Shown here piece by piece: positions 53,799 through 63,391 of a DNA stretch of 64,000 nt. The notes beneath the pieces are model-generated. The model was not told the DNA's origin, searched no databases, and saw nothing but the letters and a program-made list of their open reading frames with translations. Within the stretch, counting starts at the first letter, position 1. Every line of letters begins with the position of its first letter. The DNA lies in contig CAYVLC010000001.1 in assembly GCA_964452155.1 (NCBI GenBank), positions 1 through 64,000 of the forward strand. The letters run 5' to 3'. The stretch is from UBA2632 sp964452155 (lineage in GTDB: Bacteria > Bacteroidota > Bacteroidia > Bacteroidales > Dysgonomonadaceae). Both the position numbers and the translations under genes were made by a program.

Positions 53799-54143
53799 TA
53801 TTTGTTGCCATATAGGTTGCACTTTATGATCCAAAAGCAGCTATATCTGGCAGAAAGCAAATTTACCGCTGTATATTTGGCATTTATGTGATGAAAGTCT
53901 AATACATCGTCGTTTTTTCAGCGTTTATCAGGTTTGATCAAATTCACCACCGTCTTTTTCGTTTTCATGAGATAAAAGTCAGATTCACCGTCGTAGATTG
54001 GGCCTTCATGAGTTGACAGTTAAAGTCGTCGTCGTAGATTTGGCAATGATTGAGAAGAAAATCATATTTCCCACTTTAGATTAGGTTCTGATGATATGAA
54101 AGGCCAATCTACAGCCACAGATTCAATTTTTATGTTATAAACC
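53799..54143. repeat. Degenerate tandem array, period about 41 bp
   Basis: Seven units in a row of 39-42 bases (53858-53899, 53900-53939, 53940-53980, 53981-54021, 54022-54063, 54064-54104, 54105-54143), with one more likely at 53799-53837. Consensus by eye: attcaccgtcgtagattt, then ggcattcatgagatgaaagt. The central units are the most alike; the ends have drifted. The period is not a multiple of three and stops break all frames, so it is non-coding. The units differ throughout, so it is not a CRISPR. Confidence 0.65.
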
Positions 54144-54285
54144 TTAAATCCTATATATCTGAAAATATTATCATCTCACAAAGGTGAAGTCACACACAAA
54201 TGATAGAGACACTGTGGCTATTGTTTTTTGTTTTCGGTTTTTTGTAGATGCAAGGAATCTATCGTGCTAATGATTTTGTATATTT

Positions 54286-54924
54286 CTATTGTTTACTCTT
54301 CTCAAACCTAGTGTTTGGCATTCCTACCATCCAGCGCAATAGCGAGTGAATGAAGGCAATTGGCAAAATTGCTATACCACCAATGAGCATACCCAACTCG
54401 TAGCTCAAGGTACTTTCTTTGAAAGGCTTTCCTCTTTTTCGAGACTGGTAGGCACTAAATGGTATTCCAAACATGTTGCCAGCTATCATCATCTGATCGG
54501 CAGCAAGAATTATACTAGCCTTTTCCTCTCCATATTCTTTTATTATTGCTTCGTAGGCTGCTTTTTCGGGATATCCACGACTATCTGCAAAATGCTGAGA
54601 GAATATGATGGCCTTGGCTTCTTCGGGTTGTATAAACTCATCGCCTCCGCCCAAGAAACTGCTGATTTCTTCGTTGCTCATTCCTTCGCGTAATGCAAAT
54701 GTGGTGTGAGCGTAAGAACAAGCCGCACAACCATTTACCTCGGTTACGGCTAGCTGCATACGCTCTATAAACTGCTGGCTAATTAGCTTTTCTTTTTTGT
54801 TTTTTCTCAGCTTTGCAATTGCTCGCGGCAAATACAAATACGATTGGTAGAGTTCTAGAAAACTAAATTTTCTTTTGTACTCGGCTCCTTTAGTAAATGA
54901 GGATTCGGGGATTTCAAATTTCAT
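54286..54924 (-). CDS. AhpD-like / carboxymuconolactone decarboxylase-family protein
   Basis: 212 residues. Redox motif E-x3-C-x2-C-x3-H (Glu62, Cys66, Cys69, His73; EVNGCAACSYAH), the proton-relay set of AhpD alkylhydroperoxidases. The C-terminal part (LGMLIGGIAILPIAFIHSLLRW) may form a membrane segment, unusual for the family. Likely removes peroxides. Alone, with the tandem array just downstream. Confidence 0.85.
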   Translation of the reverse strand: MKFEIPESSFTKGAEYKRKFSFLELYQSYLYLPRAIAKLRKNKKEKLISQQFIERMQLAVTEVNGCAACSYAHTTFALREGMSNEEISSFLGGGDEFIQPEEAKAIIFSQHFADSRGYPEKAAYEAIIKEYGEEKASIILAADQMMIAGNMFGIPFSAYQSRKRGKPFKESTLSYELGMLIGGIAILPIAFIHSLLRWMVGMPNTRFEKSKQ

Positions 54925-55222
54925 AATGACAATGTTTTTAATGTAACCCGGAGCATGCTTGCTCTGGCAGATTCCTTATTAGTAACCGATGCAAGGCAGC
55001 TACGGTGATTTTTTTTGGTATTGTATGCAAAACTTCCACTTTTAAGTACTCATAAAGTTGAATACTCAAACTTTGCTATTCTGATGGTCTAACAAATATA
55101 AACATTTTTTTTGGCTTACCCGTGCAATTATTGCATAAAAAAGGTGCTACGAAGCTTTTTTTTGAAGATTAAGCCACTTGTTTTTATAAAAAAACTCACA
55201 AGCGAGGCTGTGTAGGTTGCTT
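54925..55222. other. Spacer
   Basis: About 300 AT-rich bases; no gene or clear structure seen apart from T runs. Confidence 0.4.
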
Positions 55223-56443
55223 TTAATTCAAAAAATTGCATACTTTCTCAAATACCTCTTCAAAACAATCATCTACTTGTTTTGAGTTGGCTATATTGGT
55301 GGGAAAAGGATTCTCATGTATATAATCGTATTCAAAATCCATTTCATCCATTTTTATTTTAATATCACGATAGGCTCCTTTTAGTGTATTCATTACTTCG
55401 AACGAGGGTATTACTTCGTCTTTAGTAAGTGTTATGGCATAAATCTGGTGCTCGTACTTTTTTAATAGTTGCTCCCTAAATGGTCTCATCTTCTGATAGT
55501 CGAGCATGCCCGAGAATATTTCTCCCTCCAAATGGTCGTCTTTAATAAAATGGTGTAGCACATCATCTTTTTCGAGCATTTTGTCGAAATGCTCTACCAG
55601 ATAAGAGTACAAAGCTACATTTGCCTCGCTGTCCAAGATGAATTTCGACACGGGAGAAAGTCTGTTGAATGTAGCACCACTACAAAAAAGGCATACTTTA
55701 GATTTTTCGAAGTAATTGTTGTGGTTCGTCAGTTTTAATATTTGTGCCAGAAACCCACCAATGGAATAGGCAAATATGTTGAAATCGAAATCTTTGTGGA
55801 TATGTTCGTTATTACCTTGTTTGATATCGTCAATTAGCTGTATCACATCGTAATATGTCTGCAGCCCCGACCAGATAAATCGTTGAGGCATGGCGTGCAG
55901 TCGCATACTAATGGCAACATTAGATAGTGTGGAGTTGACAATATGTGGGAATTTCTCTTTTCGGTGTTCGCTTAGTCTATACATCTCTCTTTTGTCGCTC
56001 CATTGTGTGGGTGCACGTTGCATGTGAAAAGCAATGGGGAAAAGAATGACAGCACTACCCGTTCCATCGCAAATAGCTTTTGCCCATGGCAAATATTTAG
56101 TCCAATCTTTCTCGTTGAAACCATGAAACATAAAAACTGCTTTCTTAGTTTTATCTATTCTTTTTGGCTTTATAATTTGATACTGAAAGCATTGGTTTTC
56201 TTTTACAAAAATATCTTTGATGTGTACATTTTTATCTATTGTGCCAATTTCGGTATAGAACGAAAACTCTTCTTTCAAAGAAACATTGTGGATGTCGCAC
56301 TTGTACACTTTTTTTCCTGGCAAAATACCACACGATGCAGATTCGAACTCTATGTTGTGCAACTCAATTGTATCAAACTCTTTGTATGTTTTTATAGATG
56401 CGAATAGCTTTTTTAGAGCCATGTAGTTCTTAGAGTAGTTCAT
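55223..56443 (-). CDS. DUF6051-type alpha/beta hydrolase, copy 1
   Basis: 406 residues, no signal peptide. Alpha/beta-hydrolase hallmarks: oxyanion-side FMFHGFNE (104-111), probable nucleophile Ser227 in FAYSIGGFLAQ, acid near LTKDEVIPS, and a His close to the end (DYIHENPFPT). The rest (WAKAICDGTGSAVILFPIAFHMQRAP) belongs to a Bacteroidota family I take to be DUF6051; no substrate is known. Adjacent to and about 60% identical with copy 2, including a matching promoter region. Confidence 0.8.
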   Translation of the reverse strand: MNYSKNYMALKKLFASIKTYKEFDTIELHNIEFESASCGILPGKKVYKCDIHNVSLKEEFSFYTEIGTIDKNVHIKDIFVKENQCFQYQIIKPKRIDKTKKAVFMFHGFNEKDWTKYLPWAKAICDGTGSAVILFPIAFHMQRAPTQWSDKREMYRLSEHRKEKFPHIVNSTLSNVAISMRLHAMPQRFIWSGLQTYYDVIQLIDDIKQGNNEHIHKDFDFNIFAYSIGGFLAQILKLTNHNNYFEKSKVCLFCSGATFNRLSPVSKFILDSEANVALYSYLVEHFDKMLEKDDVLHHFIKDDHLEGEIFSGMLDYQKMRPFREQLLKKYEHQIYAITLTKDEVIPSFEVMNTLKGAYRDIKIKMDEMDFEYDYIHENPFPTNIANSKQVDDCFEEVFEKVCNFLN

Positions 56444-56544
56444 AATGCAAATTGTATTTTTTTTCCTGAAAAAAGTGCTGTTGTATCATTGGTGTTTATT
56501 TCAACCACTTGTTCTGCTCTTGTCGTTGCTGCCAATATTATAAA

Positions 56545-56552
56545 CAAAAATA
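56545..56552 (-). promoter_or_regulatory. -7 box of DUF6051 copy 1
   Basis: CAAAAATACAAAACATT on plus (starting 56545) gives TATTTTTG on minus; the same 17-base block stands before copy 2 at 57957, so the promoter was duplicated with the gene. Leader about 100 bases. Confidence 0.45.
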
Positions 56553-56631
56553 CAAAACATTTTGGTGCTAAGTAAGGCAAAGCTCCAAAAACAATCAATA
56601 TATTGGTAGAGGCATCAGTTTTAGGTGTCAG

Positions 56632-57855
56632 TTATTCATTATAAAACTTACAGACTTTCTCAAACATCATTTCAAAACTTTTATCCACCTTCGCCTTATC
56701 TACAGCTATTACAGGGAAGGGGTTTTCGTGTATGTAATTGTATTCAAAATCCAATTCATCAACGCGAATAGCAATGTCCTTGTTGGCACCCTTTAGCGTT
56801 TTTAGTATTTGATGTGGACTTACAATATCATCTTTGGTGAGCGATATAGCATAAAATTGATCTTCGTATTTCATGAGCATACCTTCTCTAAACTCTCTCT
56901 CCTTATTATAGTCTATTAGGGCATAGAATATTTTCCCAGGCAAGAAACCTCCTTTTAGGTAATGGTACAGTACAGCGTCTTTCTTTAATATTTCGTCTAA
57001 ATCTTCTACCAAGTATGCATATAGTGCAGCATCTGTTTCGCTATCAAGAATAAACTTTGATGAGGGAGCCTGATTGTTGAATGTAGCACCACTACAAAAC
57101 AGGCATACTTTTGAGTGCTCGAAGTAATTGTTGTGGTTGCTCATTTTTAATACTTGTGCAAGAAAACCACCTACAGAAAACGAGAACATATCGAAGCGAG
57201 CTTCCTTGTCGATATGCATGTTGTTGTCTTTTTTGATAGTTTTTATCAATTGAAGCACATCGTTGTAGGTTTGCAGCCCCGACCACAATACCCTATGCGG
57301 CATGGCATGCAAGCGCGTACTTACTGCCACGTTGGTTAGGCTCGAGTTTTCTATATTGGGGTATATCAGCTTTCTCTCTTCGCTCAGTTTAAACATTTCT
57401 CTGGTATTGCTCCACTCTTTTGGCGCTCTTTGCATGTGAAATGCTATTGGGAATAAAACAACTGCACTTTTGGTGCCATCGCTTATGGCCTTGGCCCAAG
57501 GTAGGTATTTGCTCCAATCTCTCTCATTGAAACCATGAAACAACAATACAACTCTCTTGGCCCTTTCTTTTCCTTTTGGCTTCACAATCTGGTAGTTGAA
57601 GGTTCGGTTGCTTTTTGCAAAGATATCTTTGATGTGCACACTGTTGTTTGCGGTGCCATTTTCTGAGTAGAACAAAAGCTCTTCATTGTGTGTCATATTG
57701 TGCGTATTGCATCTGTACTCTTCAATACCTGGCAAAACACCAAATGATTCAGAAACAAATTCTATGTCGTGCAGCTCAATTGTGTCAAACTCTTTATCAG
57801 TTTCTGACAGTGCGAAGAGCTCTTTTAGAGCAGTGTAAGTGTTTGAGTAATCCAT
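56632..57855 (-). CDS. DUF6051-type alpha/beta hydrolase, copy 2
   Basis: 407 residues, cytoplasmic by lack of signal. Same layout as copy 1: LLFHGFNERDW, Ser in FSFSVGGFLAQV, LTKDDIVSP, EYNYIHENPFP. The IAFHMQRAP block and RLHAMPHR are shared. Divergence is spread evenly, with the core strongest, so both copies are probably under selection. Separated from copy 1 by 190 bases with its own promoter-like box. Confidence 0.8.
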   Translation of the reverse strand: MDYSNTYTALKELFALSETDKEFDTIELHDIEFVSESFGVLPGIEEYRCNTHNMTHNEELLFYSENGTANNSVHIKDIFAKSNRTFNYQIVKPKGKERAKRVVLLFHGFNERDWSKYLPWAKAISDGTKSAVVLFPIAFHMQRAPKEWSNTREMFKLSEERKLIYPNIENSSLTNVAVSTRLHAMPHRVLWSGLQTYNDVLQLIKTIKKDNNMHIDKEARFDMFSFSVGGFLAQVLKMSNHNNYFEHSKVCLFCSGATFNNQAPSSKFILDSETDAALYAYLVEDLDEILKKDAVLYHYLKGGFLPGKIFYALIDYNKEREFREGMLMKYEDQFYAISLTKDDIVSPHQILKTLKGANKDIAIRVDELDFEYNYIHENPFPVIAVDKAKVDKSFEMMFEKVCKFYNE

Positions 57856-57956
57856 AATGCAATAAACTGTTTCCTTGAGTATAATGGAGATGTACCATTG
57901 GTGTTATATAATATAGACCATCTACTTATCTGTCTCCATTTGATTTGTGTGAAACA

Positions 57957-57964
57957 CAAAAATA
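57957..57964 (-). promoter_or_regulatory. -7 box of DUF6051 copy 2
   Basis: Minus-strand TATTTTTG, same context as copy 1 (CAAAAATACAAAACATT). About 100 bases upstream of the start. Confidence 0.45.
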
Positions 57965-58050
57965 CAAAACATTATGGGATATGAGGGTTCTGATTATTAA
58001 GTTGTTTCTTTTACTGTGTAGTTTGTTTAAATATTGCGCTTAAAGGCCTC

Positions 58051-59490
58051 TTACATGAGCGACGAAAACAGATGCAATACTTTCTCCAGCAGCTTCATAT
58101 ACAAAGGCCGTTGGGCCCACTCCTCCTGCTCTACTTGTGTTGAAAAGGCAAGGTCTTTATCGTAGATTTCTTTTAGCTCAGAAGCTATCTCTTCATCATA
58201 TAGAATTGCATTTATTTCGAAATTCAAGTCAAAACTTCTGTTATCTAAGTTGGCTGTGCCAATAATGGCAATTTTCTGGTCGCAAATCATAGTTTTAGCG
58301 TGAACAAAACCTTTGTTATAGGTATATATTTTGACCCCAGCATTTATTAGTTCTTCAAAATAAGATTGGGTAGTAGTATTAACAATAAAAGAATCCGATT
58401 TGGTGGGTAGTAGCATTTTTACGTCTATACCGCTTAGTGCAGCTATATTTATTGCATCCAGAAAAGATTTGTCGGGAATGAAATAGGGAGATGTGATGCA
58501 GATTTCATGTTTAGCGTTTAATATTGCTTGAATGAGTGTAAATTTTATTTTGGGATATTTAGAATCAGGCCCGCTTGTCACAATTTGCACCAGATGATTG
58601 CCAAATATTCTATTCTCGTTTTCCATGGGGAAATAATTATTGGAATAGGGGATTTTCTGATTTGCACAAAAGTTCCAATCTGTGAGAAAAGTGGTTTGAA
58701 GATTGACTACAGCGGTGCCCTCAATTTTTAAATGAGTATCGCGCCAATAGAGTTTATCTTCATCTTCATTGATGTAGTTGTCCGACACATTAATGCCTCC
58801 AACATAGCCCACCGTGCCATCTATTACTATAATTTTGCGATGATTGCGATAGTTTAGCCTATTGGCAAACATAATCAAGTTTATTTTGTAAAATGGATAG
58901 GCCTCCACACCTGCCTCTCTAAGTTGGCGAGCAATGTTTTTGCGAATACCTCTACTGCCAAAGTCATCATATATAAACCGCACCTCTACACCCTCTTTGG
59001 CTTTCTCTATGAGTACATGCGCCAACTCATTGCCAATGGTATCATTTGCATATATATAGTACTCTATATGAATGTGGTGCTTTGCACACCGCATGCTCTC
59101 TAATACGTCTGGAAACTTTGTTTCTCCATTCACCAATATTGTAGCCTTGTTGTTGCTAGAGGTAAAGTTTTTGGTTTTTGAAAAAGAAGCCATTTGATAG
59201 AAATTACCAATCTTCTCTTTGTTTTTTAATAAAGTAGCTCTTGAAAGCGCATCTGCTTGTTTCTCGAGTGTAGGATATTCTAAATCATCTATTTTGAGTT
59301 TTTTTTGGTAAAGTTCTTTCTTGCGATAATTTAATCCTACGCTTAGGTATATTACAATTCCTATCACTGGAAATGAAATCACGAGTAGCAAATATCCTAG
59401 TGCCTTGCTGGGTGTTTCTGTGTTTACAAGTATGTTGATACAAACTAATACTACAAGCAAGGAGTAGAGTGCTACAAGATAAGTATTCAT
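58051..59490 (-). CDS. cls: Cardiolipin synthase, phospholipase D type
   Basis: Makes cardiolipin by joining phosphatidyl groups at the inner membrane. 479 residues: two N-terminal membrane helices (about 3-20 and 30-52), then two HKD motifs, HRKIIVIDGTVGYVGG (about 218) and HAKTMICDQKIAIIGTANLD (about 397), with the usual ICITSPYFIPD between. Length matches bacterial Cls enzymes (about 480). Stands alone. Confidence 0.94.
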   Translation of the reverse strand: MNTYLVALYSLLVVLVCINILVNTETPSKALGYLLLVISFPVIGIVIYLSVGLNYRKKELYQKKLKIDDLEYPTLEKQADALSRATLLKNKEKIGNFYQMASFSKTKNFTSSNNKATILVNGETKFPDVLESMRCAKHHIHIEYYIYANDTIGNELAHVLIEKAKEGVEVRFIYDDFGSRGIRKNIARQLREAGVEAYPFYKINLIMFANRLNYRNHRKIIVIDGTVGYVGGINVSDNYINEDEDKLYWRDTHLKIEGTAVVNLQTTFLTDWNFCANQKIPYSNNYFPMENENRIFGNHLVQIVTSGPDSKYPKIKFTLIQAILNAKHEICITSPYFIPDKSFLDAINIAALSGIDVKMLLPTKSDSFIVNTTTQSYFEELINAGVKIYTYNKGFVHAKTMICDQKIAIIGTANLDNRSFDLNFEINAILYDEEIASELKEIYDKDLAFSTQVEQEEWAQRPLYMKLLEKVLHLFSSLM

Positions 59491-59626
59491 AACCGGTTTG
59501 CTTAAAAGTTAATTATAAAACAATTGCTTAAATCAATTGCTTCACAAATAGATTGTGAAAGATCATTCTACGATTTAAGCTATTGGCCTTTATTCAATTT
59601 TTTATATTGATATCTATTATCTTAGG

Positions 59627-60268
59627 CTACTTTGAGCTAAACTCTTTCCAAAAAAGAGCTTGAGCTTCATCTAACTTGGTTTTTGTTGCTGTCGTAATAT
59701 TGTCCCAGTTCTTATGTATCTTCCTCATTTTGTTAGACAAAAACAGATTGAATGTTCCACTTGCAATTAGTGCTAGTCCTGTCCAAACAACAATGGTAAT
59801 GCTCCCTATGACTGGCCTTATGATAAGCAGTGCTGCAAAAAGCACTCCTAACACTCCAATTATTAACGATATGCGCCAACCTTTAACGCCATAATCCTTT
59901 AAATCGAAAGCAGAGCCAACCGCCCAAAACGAATGCAACATGAGCATAAAGCCCACATAAAGAGGAAGAGTAAGGGCCGATATTGCAGGATTTGACACAA
60001 GCATAGCACCTATCAATGTTGTAAAGATACCTAGTGCTAATGTCCAGCCCCAATTTTCGAGTACTTTTCTATTAGATATTGCAAAAAACACCTCCATCAT
60101 TCCCGAGATTAGAAATGATATGCTAAACACAATTGTGAGTGCAGCATAAGACTGTATAGGTGATACGAAGGCCCAAATGCCCACAGCAATAAAAATGAGA
60201 CCTATAATGAGATGGAAATACCAGTGTTTTACAGATTGTTTAATTTGTTTCAAAAAAAGATTGTTCAT
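59627..60268 (-). CDS. HdeD/DUF308 membrane protein
   Basis: 213 residues with six membrane helices in three similar pairs (LIIGLIFIAVGIWAFVSP; LALGIFTTLIGAMLVSNP; LIIGVLGVLFAALLIIRP), the repeat typical of HdeD-type proteins linked to acid resistance in enterobacteria; the role here is unknown. C-terminus is a charged soluble tail (MRKIHKNWDN...). Near cls, but 136 bases apart. Confidence 0.85.
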   Translation of the reverse strand: MNNLFLKQIKQSVKHWYFHLIIGLIFIAVGIWAFVSPIQSYAALTIVFSISFLISGMMEVFFAISNRKVLENWGWTLALGIFTTLIGAMLVSNPAISALTLPLYVGFMLMLHSFWAVGSAFDLKDYGVKGWRISLIIGVLGVLFAALLIIRPVIGSITIVVWTGLALIASGTFNLFLSNKMRKIHKNWDNITTATKTKLDEAQALFWKEFSSK

Positions 60269-60510
60269 AATTTAATTGTTTGTATTAAATGGTCGATTAC
60301 TCTATAAAGTGTTTGTTATTTGTTTGTTAACAATTAAACGTTTTAGATTGTCAATAGTTTAGAAGTATCTTAATTTGATTCATTGTGAGCTCTTTTGTGC
60401 TTTTTTTTGCCTATTTTTTTATTTATAAATCTGATATTATTATAATATGTAAGAGATAACTACAATAAAACAGTTAGTCTATTACTTCCATAACACAGGT
60501 ATTAGAAAAA
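60269..60510. other. Spacer
   Basis: About 240 AT-rich bases between the HdeD-like gene and the SGNH gene; no structure seen. Confidence 0.4.
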
Positions 60511-61494
60511 CTAATTTGTAGTACCCATATTTCTTTCAATTTTGTTAATTGAATCATTGAGCATGGTGCTAAATTTTAGAGCTCCCTCTCTGTTCAAGTG
60601 TTCCATGTCGTAGAAGTCGTCTATATGAAACAACGTAGAATTGTAAAAATCCCAATATTCAATGCCATACTTATCTGCCAGCTGTTTACCAGCTTCAATA
60701 TTGGTATTTATATGAAGTTCGTTGAGGTGTTGGTTGTATCCTAAGAAGGTGGGTGCAGTTATTATAATTGGTACAACATTGGTTTTTAGCAATATATTGA
60801 TAAAGTCATCTAAATCTGCCAGTATTTCTTCTTTCTCGTCTGACTTATCTATTATTTCAGTGTAGGAGTTACTTAGAAACTCAAAAGCATCTTGTGTAAA
60901 GTTGGTGCTATCTCTCCCCTCAAAAGCGATGTAGCCTTTTACAGCAGGCTTATATACATCGACACCTTTTTGAACATCAAAATTGAGTGCACTCTTGCCA
61001 TATCTCCAACGATTGAGTGCTCTTTTTTTGATCATTGCATAAGCTACTTTAGGTGTATAGCCAAATAATGTAGGCGAGAGATTGGCAAATAAGTATTTGG
61101 TGTTTTTGTATTTTATACCATTGCCATAGTACGACCAGAAGTCTCTATTGAATTGGCTCGAAAAGGCCAATGAGTGATAGTCTATGCTAATAAATACGTA
61201 TTTTAATTTGGATAGCTTTGGTAGTAACGAAAGAGTTATTCGCTTATCAAAATAGATGCTTTGAGCCAAATTGGCAATGTTGTATGCATACAAATCAAAA
61301 ACTTCTGGATTGATAGCATAAGTAGCGTGCGATGTTCCGAGTATCAGTATTTCTATAGAATCTGCTGTTTTTTTCGCACCCTCGTATTTCTCTTTATAGA
61401 GAGTGTTTTGCAATCTTAGTGTGGTATCAATAAGTGCTATTATGGCCAAAGGGACAAGAAAAAACAGTAAATTTTTTTTTAAAAAGTTACGCAT
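60511..61494 (-). CDS. SGNH-fold protein partnering an MBOAT acyltransferase
   Basis: 327 residues. One N-terminal membrane anchor (about 8-24, LLFFLVPLAIIALIDTTL), then a periplasmic SGNH-like domain: block I G-T-S-H (Ser55), and block V Asp296-x2-His299 in YDMEHLNREGA, which together would form the catalytic triad. In AlgJ/AlgX or DltD-type systems such a protein moves acyl groups onto a polymer. Lies 6 bases after the MBOAT stop, so they form a two-gene unit. Polymer unknown. Confidence 0.8.
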   Translation of the reverse strand: MRNFLKKNLLFFLVPLAIIALIDTTLRLQNTLYKEKYEGAKKTADSIEILILGTSHATYAINPEVFDLYAYNIANLAQSIYFDKRITLSLLPKLSKLKYVFISIDYHSLAFSSQFNRDFWSYYGNGIKYKNTKYLFANLSPTLFGYTPKVAYAMIKKRALNRWRYGKSALNFDVQKGVDVYKPAVKGYIAFEGRDSTNFTQDAFEFLSNSYTEIIDKSDEKEEILADLDDFINILLKTNVVPIIITAPTFLGYNQHLNELHINTNIEAGKQLADKYGIEYWDFYNSTLFHIDDFYDMEHLNREGALKFSTMLNDSINKIERNMGTTN

Positions 61495-61500
61495 ATTCTT

Positions 61501-62949
61501 TTAGAATTGAAAGTAGATAAACTCTTGTTGTTGCCCCCTAAACCATACTAGAGCAAACATTATACTGTAATAGAAAGCATAGCGGACGGGTCTTTTCCAA
61601 GTAAGCCCCAAGCTAGCAATAGCATACTCCTCTTTGCGTCCATTCCACTCAAAAATCAAAAAAGCAGCAATGAAAAGAAGGGTAGTAAAAGCTGCTTTTT
61701 TGCCTTCGAAAGAGGGCAAAGTGAAAAGCGAACTAGAGAATATTTCGGAAATAATGCTCAATGCATGGCCCACACTTTCTGCTCTGAAGAAAATCCAAGC
61801 TAGCACTGTTAGTGCAAAAGTGCCTAGCATCATAGCAAACTCGTGAGCCGTAGGGAAGGTGGTGTTTTCGGCAATAGCCCCCAGGTAGGCTCTGTTTTTA
61901 TTTGTGAGCAGTAGTGGCAAGAAATAGATGGCATTGAGTGCGCCCCACACAATAAAGGTCCAGTTGGAACCATGCCATAGACCACTTACCAAGAAGATTA
62001 TAAAAGTGTTGCGGATTTTCATCCATGTGCTTCCTCTGCTTCCTCCAAGAGGTATGTATAGGTAGTCTCTAAACCATGTTGAGAGCGAGATATGCCATCT
62101 TCTCCAAAACTCTGCAATGTTTCTAGAAAAATAAGGAAAATCAAAATTCCGCATCAAGTCGAAACCAAGTAGGCGCGATGTGCCAATGGCTATATCAGAA
62201 TATCCAGAGAAATCGCCGTATATCTGAAAGGTGAAAAATATTGCACCCAACAGCAGTGTGCTACCAGAGTAGTCAGTAGAATTATTGAAAATAAGATTGG
62301 CAAATTGTGCTGCATTATCGGCAATAACTACTTTTTTGAAAAGACCCCACAAAATTTGTCGCATACCATCTACAGCCTTGTGATAATTGAAAGTTCTTTC
62401 TTTAAAGAACTGTGGCAACAAATGCTTGGCTCGCTCAATAGGGCCAGCAACAAGTTGTGGAAAAAAACTAACAAATGCCGAAAAAGCAATAAAATCGGTA
62501 GTAGGTTTCATCTTTTTCCTATAAACATCTATGCTGTAACTCAATGTTTGGAAAGTGTAGAAGCTTATACCTACTGGTAAAATGATGTTAAGCGAATTGA
62601 TATTTACTCCTTGTCCGAAGAAGGAAAAAGCTTCAGTAAAATTATCAATAAAGAAATTGTAGTATTTGAAGAATCCTAAAAATCCGAGGTTTACCGCTAT
62701 ACTAGTCCAAAGCAACACTTTGCGGTTCAGTGCTTTCTGTTCAGTGCCTAGTTTAATCCCTATTGTGTAGTCAACCACTGTACTAAAAACAATGAGCGAC
62801 AAGAACCTCCAATCCCACCAGCCATAAAACACATAGCTGGCTAGCACAATCAAAAGATTTTGCAATCTAATGTTTTTCTTCAAGATAAACCAATAAAGAA
62901 AAAACACAATAGGCAAGAAAATGGCAAAATCAAGAGAGTTGAAAAGCAT
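61501..62949 (-). CDS. MBOAT-family O-acyltransferase (AlgI-like)
   Basis: 482 residues, about ten to eleven membrane helices. Family marks: LPVGISFYTFQTLSY, FFPQLVAGPIERAKHLLPQF, FWRRWHISLSTWFRDYLYIPLGGSRG and the catalytic His in SGLWHGSNWTFIVWG. Passes acyl (usually acetyl) groups across the inner membrane to an SGNH partner, encoded next. No polysaccharide-synthesis gene is in the window, so the acceptor could be a surface polysaccharide made elsewhere. Confidence 0.93.
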   Translation of the reverse strand: MLFNSLDFAIFLPIVFFLYWFILKKNIRLQNLLIVLASYVFYGWWDWRFLSLIVFSTVVDYTIGIKLGTEQKALNRKVLLWTSIAVNLGFLGFFKYYNFFIDNFTEAFSFFGQGVNINSLNIILPVGISFYTFQTLSYSIDVYRKKMKPTTDFIAFSAFVSFFPQLVAGPIERAKHLLPQFFKERTFNYHKAVDGMRQILWGLFKKVVIADNAAQFANLIFNNSTDYSGSTLLLGAIFFTFQIYGDFSGYSDIAIGTSRLLGFDLMRNFDFPYFSRNIAEFWRRWHISLSTWFRDYLYIPLGGSRGSTWMKIRNTFIIFLVSGLWHGSNWTFIVWGALNAIYFLPLLLTNKNRAYLGAIAENTTFPTAHEFAMMLGTFALTVLAWIFFRAESVGHALSIISEIFSSSLFTLPSFEGKKAAFTTLLFIAAFLIFEWNGRKEEYAIASLGLTWKRPVRYAFYYSIMFALVWFRGQQQEFIYFQF

Positions 62950-63391
62950 TTTACGAACTTTTTTAAAATGTTGTTTTGGCCGTTATTTTAGTCAAACGAT
63001 ATTTCAGATAAAAAGTTTTCTAATTTTACACATCTTCACTTACTTTTCGTTTCTCGATATTACATTGCAGGTTCAAAAAACAGAAAGCTCAGTATAGATT
63101 GTGCTCCAAATTGTAGTTCTAATAAACACTCTTAGAATCGTTGATAAGACTCCTGAATAGTTAATTACACTGGTGTTATGCTCGTAGTTGCCTATGCATA
63201 GTAGGTGGGTGTTGTGCAAACCGATTAAATAAGTAGTATATTTCTTCTTGGTCAGAACATTTTGTGCTCAAAAATGTGTAATTTTGTGTATCTACTATTT
63301 CGTTTAATAGTAAAGCAAAGAGCAAAAAAGGATGAAACTATCATGAATATCCTTTAATTTAATTTTTAATGAAAACAATAATCTTACAACT
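62950..63391. other. Divergent intergenic region before the DUF1015 gene
   Basis: About 440 AT-rich bases; no gene seen. TAATTTTG at 63279-63286 is a weak -7 candidate for the plus-strand gene, with TTTG only 14 bases before it. Nothing else noted. Confidence 0.35.

Noticed and set aside
53703..53891. 62-codon plus-strand ORF
   Set aside because: It runs into the tandem array, has no homology and no promoter.
53858..54143. CRISPR array
   Set aside because: Units differ along their whole length; there is no fixed repeat with variable spacers and no cas gene.
55223..57855. Toxin or anti-phage effector pair
   Set aside because: Only general hydrolase motifs; no partner genes, and both copies look like enzymes with separate promoters.
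58051..59490. Phospholipase D-type defence nuclease
   Set aside because: Two N-terminal membrane helices, two HKD motifs and length fit cardiolipin synthase; no defence genes nearby.
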